Positions 60,658 through 64,000 of a stretch of 64,000 nt of DNA are shown here, one piece after another. A program made the translations under genes and the position numbers. This DNA is from HXMU1420-13 sp965229525. GTDB lineage: Bacteria; Bacteroidota; Rhodothermia; Balneolales; Balneolaceae. The stretch is from assembly GCA_965229525.1 (NCBI GenBank), contig OZ245886.1:1798001-1862000 (forward strand), given 5' to 3'. The notes beneath the pieces are model-generated. The model was not told the DNA's origin. It made no database searches and saw only the letters and a program-made list of their open reading frames with translations. How positions within the stretch are numbered: position 1 is the stretch's first letter; the number at the start of each line of letters is the position of its first letter.

Positions 60658-61536
60658 TTATCTTGCTTGTGTTGAAACGATGCCAAAAATAACAAAAAAA
60701 CAGCCAACATACTGAATCAAACTCAGGGTTTCCCCTAGTAGTACAATTCCAAAAATTAATCCAAGTACTGGAACCAAATTCTGATAGGCAGCTGTTTTAA
60801 TGGCTCCTATTAAATGAACACCACGGTTCCAGATCAGATAAGCTAATCCCACGGATAGAATGCCACTGTACAAAATACCGCCGTAACCTGCCATAGAAAT
60901 GGATGAAAAATCTGTTTTGATTAAAGAAGGTGCTCCAACAATTAAAAGCCCCACAACACCAACTAACGAGATAAATGCTGAATATTGGCTGCTATTGTAC
61001 AGTTTTAAATACTTCTTGGATAATATGGTATAAGTTGCCCAGGCGATAGCTGAGCCAAGTACAATCAAATCACCCAGCGCATTTGAAGAGTTAAAACTGA
61101 ATCCTCCCTCCCGACCAAAAATTATCAAACCTACCCCTAAAAATGCCGAAAGCATTCCAATCAATTTGTTGAAATTCAATTTTTCATCAGTGAAAATGTG
61201 GGCAAAAAGCGCGATCCAAACGGGGATGGTCCCCAAAATTACAGCTGAGTTTGCCGCATTTGTTAGGTTTACTCCGACGATGAATACTACCTGATAAACC
61301 AGGTTTCCAACAATCCCAACTCCAATCAGAGGTAAGAGATGTTCTTTTTTAACGAAGATGTTAAATCCGCGCCATTTCGTTACAGTTATTAAAATAAGTG
61401 CAGCAAAAACATATCTAAGAGCATTGAAGCTGAAAGGGTCAATTTCTTCAAGAGTTACTTTAATAACACTGAAATTTAATGCCCAAATTACAGCAACAAC
61501 AATCAGAGAAAGTTGAGTAAAATATTTTTTTATCAA
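60658..61536 (-). CDS. EamA (DMT) family transporter
   Basis: 292 residues with 10 predicted membrane helices in two EamA halves. Seen: LSLIVVAVIWALNFSVIKVTLEEIDPFSFNALRYVF in the first half and FNSSNALGDLIVLGSAIAWATYTILSKKYLK in the second, both typical of the RhaT/YdcZ-like DMT group. Exports or imports small molecules; substrate not known. It is transcribed away from tetR with 144 nt between. Confidence 0.9.
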   Translation of the reverse strand: MIKKYFTQLSLIVVAVIWALNFSVIKVTLEEIDPFSFNALRYVFAALILITVTKWRGFNIFVKKEHLLPLIGVGIVGNLVYQVVFIVGVNLTNAANSAVILGTIPVWIALFAHIFTDEKLNFNKLIGMLSAFLGVGLIIFGREGGFSFNSSNALGDLIVLGSAIAWATYTILSKKYLKLYNSSQYSAFISLVGVVGLLIVGAPSLIKTDFSSISMAGYGGILYSGILSVGLAYLIWNRGVHLIGAIKTAAYQNLVPVLGLIFGIVLLGETLSLIQYVGCFFVIFGIVSTQAR

Positions 61537-61664
61537 TGATGTTTGATTGATGAGCCTAATGATAAGGAATCGGGGATTACAGACTGTTATTTCTTTATAG
61601 TTTGTTTACATGCTTTGATTGGAATAGAGTAGATATAAGAATATATTGACCCCTGTTCAAAAAA

Positions 61665-61677
61665 TGACTTAGAGTCA
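61665..61677. promoter_or_regulatory. Palindrome before tetR, probable operator 1
   Basis: TGACTTAGAGTCA, with TGACT/AGTCA arms, ends 3 nt before the tetR ATG. A close match lies at 62346-62358 before tolC. Both fit the short palindromes bound by TetR-type regulators. Confidence 0.5.
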
Positions 61678-61680
61678 ATT

Positions 61681-62391
61681 ATGGGAATTACTGAAAGAAA
61701 AGAGCGAGAAAGAGAACAAAAGAAAGCTATGATTCTTGAGGAGGCTGAGAAGTTAATCCTCGAAAAAGGGTTGGACCATTTGAATATGGATGAAGTTGCT
61801 GAACGAGCCGAAGTAAGCAAAGGGTCACTTTACCTTCATTTTAATAACAAGACAGACTTAGTACTTGGAATATGTCATAAAGCCTCTGACATGATGAATG
61901 AGTTGACCAGCAAGGTGTTAACCGAAAATAAAACAGGCTTAGAAATGGTCTATCAGCTTGGGCAAAACTACATACGATTTGCCACAGAGCATCCCGAGTT
62001 TTATAGGGCGATGAGATTTCTTGAGAATTATAAAGATTCGGAGCAGGCTAAAAACAGTGTCTATTTACATCTATGCAGCCAAAATAGACAAGAAGGATTT
62101 CGTGTAATGGTACGTGCCATTCAAATTGGGATGCAGGATGGATCAATAAATAGTACCTATGATGCACAACAACTGGCACTGCTCCTCTGGTCGACATCAC
62201 ACGGAGTTGTAAATATGGCTTATATGCATGAAAATGCTCAGCATTTTAAGTTACTTGATCACTTAGGAATAGATTTGGAAACAATGTTTTCCGGGTATAT
62301 GAAATTGATAGGAAATGGTATTAAAGCAGACTCCCAAAAAAACTATGACTCTGAGTCATTAATTCGAAACAGTATCAATGCTGATGCGTAG
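61681..62391 (+). CDS. TetR/AcrR-family transcriptional regulator
   Basis: 236 residues. The N-terminal 60 residues are a TetR helix-turn-helix: KAMILEEAEKLILEKGLDHLNMDEVAERAEVSKGSLYLHFNNKTDL. The ligand domain (about 70-200) is helical with no recognisable ligand motif. It heads the tolC-adaptor genes, so it probably represses this RND efflux operon and itself. A palindrome sits before its start and a near-copy near its own end, before tolC. Length and context agree with AcrR-like control. Confidence 0.92.
   Translation: MGITERKEREREQKKAMILEEAEKLILEKGLDHLNMDEVAERAEVSKGSLYLHFNNKTDLVLGICHKASDMMNELTSKVLTENKTGLEMVYQLGQNYIRFATEHPEFYRAMRFLENYKDSEQAKNSVYLHLCSQNRQEGFRVMVRAIQIGMQDGSINSTYDAQQLALLLWSTSHGVVNMAYMHENAQHFKLLDHLGIDLETMFSGYMKLIGNGIKADSQKNYDSESLIRNSINADA
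62346..62358. promoter_or_regulatory. Palindrome within the tetR 3' end, probable operator 2
   Basis: TGACTCTGAGTCA, arms TGACTC/GAGTCA exact around one base. It is in the tetR codons for DSES but about 65 nt before the tolC start, placing it near that gene's promoter region. Confidence 0.45.
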
Positions 62392-62410
62392 TGATCACAT
62401 TGCAAAAAAG

Positions 62411-63892
62411 ATGCAAAACAATAAAATAATATCCATGAATAATAAACTAGGGGTTTGGTGCAAGGCAGCATTTCTGCTAATGGTGTCTATCTCCTTCACA
62501 TCTCTACAAGCACAAGAGCAAACTGAATTAATTGCAGATTTCAAACTTAGCTTATCCGAGGCTATTCAACTTTCACTAGCAAATAATCCAGATATTAATA
62601 GAGCGTTACTCGCAACGAAGGATTCCGACGAATTAGTAAAAATTGCCTATAGCGAGATATATCCCGAAATCACATCGTCGATTAACTACACCAGAAATGT
62701 TGAAATACCTGTAACATTTGTACCGGGTGAATTTTTTGGCGGAGCACCTGGCACATTAATTCCTGTTGAATTCGGGACTGATAATAACTGGCAAGGTGGC
62801 TTCACGGTCAATCAAACGTTATTTCGTGGGGAAACTATCATAGGACTAAGTTCGGCTACGATTTTTAAAACTGTGCAGGAAGAGAATTATCGGTTAGTTA
62901 GTCAACAAATCGTTACTCAAACCAGAATAGCTTTTTATCAGGTGTTGGTAGCAAATGAGCAGTTGCGATTGCAGGAAGCTCAAATTGGTCGACTTGAACA
63001 GAATTTGAGTGAAAATGAACGCCGAAGAGATGCCGGATTAATCGATGAATATGCAGTGCTGCAAATTCAGGTGCAGTTGAGTAACCAGCGGCCACAACTA
63101 ATTGAAGCACAATACAGCGTGCTAGAAGCCTACAGAAATTTGAAATTAGTTCTTGGTCTCCCGTATCAATTAGAGTTTGAGGTTACCGGTAATCTAAATT
63201 CCTTTGACATTTTAGCAGATGAAGCTTCTGAACAAGTGAACGAAGACATTAAAGCTATTGATCAATCCAACCCATTTACTTATCAAAATGAGGTGATTGA
63301 TAACATGGTTTTGGCTCAATTTAGAGGAGATATGCGTGTGCTTGATGCTCAAATGAATTTGAAAGACAGAGAAATTACAGCGGTACGTAGTCGGTTTTTA
63401 CCTACTATCAGTGCAACGTATAATTTGCAATGGAGTGCCTCTGAACCAGATGCGCCAAATTTCTTTGAAAATGATGTTAGATTCCAAACATTAGGCTTTA
63501 ATTTAAGCCTGCCTCTATTTGAAGGATTTAGCAGAAATGCCGATGTACAACGTGTATTGATCGAGAGAAAAGATTTAGACGAACAATACAGGGCAGCTTC
63601 ACTTATCGCACAAAATGAAGTAGCATCTTCGAGTGAGGATTTAAATATGGCATTCGAAACTGCTAGTGCAAGAAAAATTGCGCTCGACCAGGCGCAAGAA
63701 GGATATGAACGAGCTCAGTTAAGATTAGAAAATGGATTGGGCTCTCAAATTGAAGTAACAGATGCTGAAGTACAGGTTCGGCAAGCTGAAGTTAATTACG
63801 CGGTTATGGTGTTTAATTATTTAACAGCGAAAGCTCAATATGATTTAGCAATCGGGAAAGTTCCGTTTGTTGATACAGAAATAACAAATTGA
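62411..63892 (+). CDS. TolC-family outer-membrane efflux protein
   Basis: About 493 residues from the ATG at 62411; the frame opens at 62378, overlapping tetR by 14 nt, and ATG at 62435 (MNNKLGVWCKAAF) is also possible. A signal peptide ends FTSLQAQ. The mature part is the repeated long-helix and strand layout of TolC: LSLSEAIQLSLANNPDI, then LEQNLSENERRRDAGLIDEYAVLQIQVQL, and in the second half FNLSLPLFEGFSRNADVQRV with RLENGLGSQIEVTDAEVQVRQAEVNY. It forms the trimeric outer-membrane duct of an efflux pump. The adaptor gene follows 29 nt later. Confidence 0.92.
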   Translation: MQNNKIISMNNKLGVWCKAAFLLMVSISFTSLQAQEQTELIADFKLSLSEAIQLSLANNPDINRALLATKDSDELVKIAYSEIYPEITSSINYTRNVEIPVTFVPGEFFGGAPGTLIPVEFGTDNNWQGGFTVNQTLFRGETIIGLSSATIFKTVQEENYRLVSQQIVTQTRIAFYQVLVANEQLRLQEAQIGRLEQNLSENERRRDAGLIDEYAVLQIQVQLSNQRPQLIEAQYSVLEAYRNLKLVLGLPYQLEFEVTGNLNSFDILADEASEQVNEDIKAIDQSNPFTYQNEVIDNMVLAQFRGDMRVLDAQMNLKDREITAVRSRFLPTISATYNLQWSASEPDAPNFFENDVRFQTLGFNLSLPLFEGFSRNADVQRVLIERKDLDEQYRAASLIAQNEVASSSEDLNMAFETASARKIALDQAQEGYERAQLRLENGLGSQIEVTDAEVQVRQAEVNYAVMVFNYLTAKAQYDLAIGKVPFVDTEITN

Positions 63893-63921
63893 TTTTAAAT
63901 AGAAAGATTAGATCTACTCAC

Positions 63922-64000
63922 ATGAAAACGAAACTCACCCTTCCAATTTTTAGCATTCTTTTTGTATTTGCTGCCTGTTCTGGGGAACCGGAAGTTCAAC
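63922..64000 (+). CDS. Lipoprotein start of an RND efflux periplasmic adaptor, truncated by the window
   Basis: 26 codons are visible: MKTKLTLPIFSILFVFAAC is a lipobox with Cys19, followed by SGEPEVQ. Position immediately after tolC in a TetR-headed operon, together with the lipoprotein signal, suggests the membrane-fusion protein of the pump. The body lies outside the window, so the family is inferred from context only. Confidence 0.6.
   Translation, partial: MKTKLTLPIFSILFVFAACSGEPEVQ

Noticed and set aside
1..64000. Insertion sequences, prophage or integrase-based islands
   Set aside because: No transposase, recombinase or phage structural protein was found; accessory traits are limited to small modules.

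Overview
The window reads as a chromosomal stretch of a Gram-negative bacterium of the Bacteroidota/Balneolota type (inferred, not proven). The reasons are: an LptD of the Bacteroidota form, a bacillithiol-type bshA, a bat (aerotolerance) gene set, little use of Shine-Dalgarno sites, and two clear promoters with the TTG - about 20 nt - TAnnTTTG layout of this group (tRNA-Lys at 5936-5967; carA leader at 22155-22185). No phage, insertion sequence, rRNA or CRISPR array is visible.

Layout. 1-5.8 kb: lptD (partial), a ROK sugar kinase and an ftsB/divIC-like gene on the minus strand, then a secreted phospholipase D + staphylococcal-nuclease-like + helix-hairpin-helix fusion. 5.8-9.7 kb: tRNA-Lys, a thioredoxin-like protein, HIT protein, aroQ, a flippase, and a NYN + cold-shock-like fusion. 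9.7-13.4 kb: accessory stretch with a decayed reading frame, a frameshifted MORN-repeat gene, lipoproteins, an S15 peptidase and a vapBC toxin-antitoxin pair. 13.5-21 kb: mdh, nadK-ddl, a DDAH-like amidinotransferase, a four-helix-bundle protein and a penicillin acylase, with three patches of an octamer-periodic repeat. 21-28.9 kb: a structured leader with its own promoter and terminator, carA, carB without the allosteric domain, a broken GxxExxY gene, and recQ. 28.9-43.9 kb: outer-membrane protein, 2-oxoacid dehydrogenase E2, panC-panD, an SLC12-type transporter, an M20 dipeptidase, the batC-batC2-batD-batE set, bshA, sucC and a lipoprotein.

44-60.6 kb is a surface-polysaccharide locus: UDP-GlcNAc 2-epimerase, four glycosyltransferases, a three-gene set resembling the WlbA/WlbB/WlbC route to 2,3-diacetamido uronic acids, Wzx flippase, a sulfotransferase, Wzy-like polymerase, Wzz-like co-polymerase and Wza-like export protein. 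The housekeeping pyrR-pyrB pair sits inside it. The locus could make a sulfated or diacetamido-uronate-containing glycan through a Wzx/Wzy route. 60.6-64 kb: an EamA transporter, then a TetR regulator, TolC and the start of a lipoprotein adaptor, which together form the beginning of an RND efflux operon carrying two matching palindromes.

The least conventional observations are the octamer-periodic repeats at 14.6, 17.9 and 18.4 kb, the promoter-leader-terminator unit before carA, the PLD-nuclease-HhH and NYN-CSD fusions, and the paired TetR palindromes. No obvious new multi-gene defence or mobile system is present.
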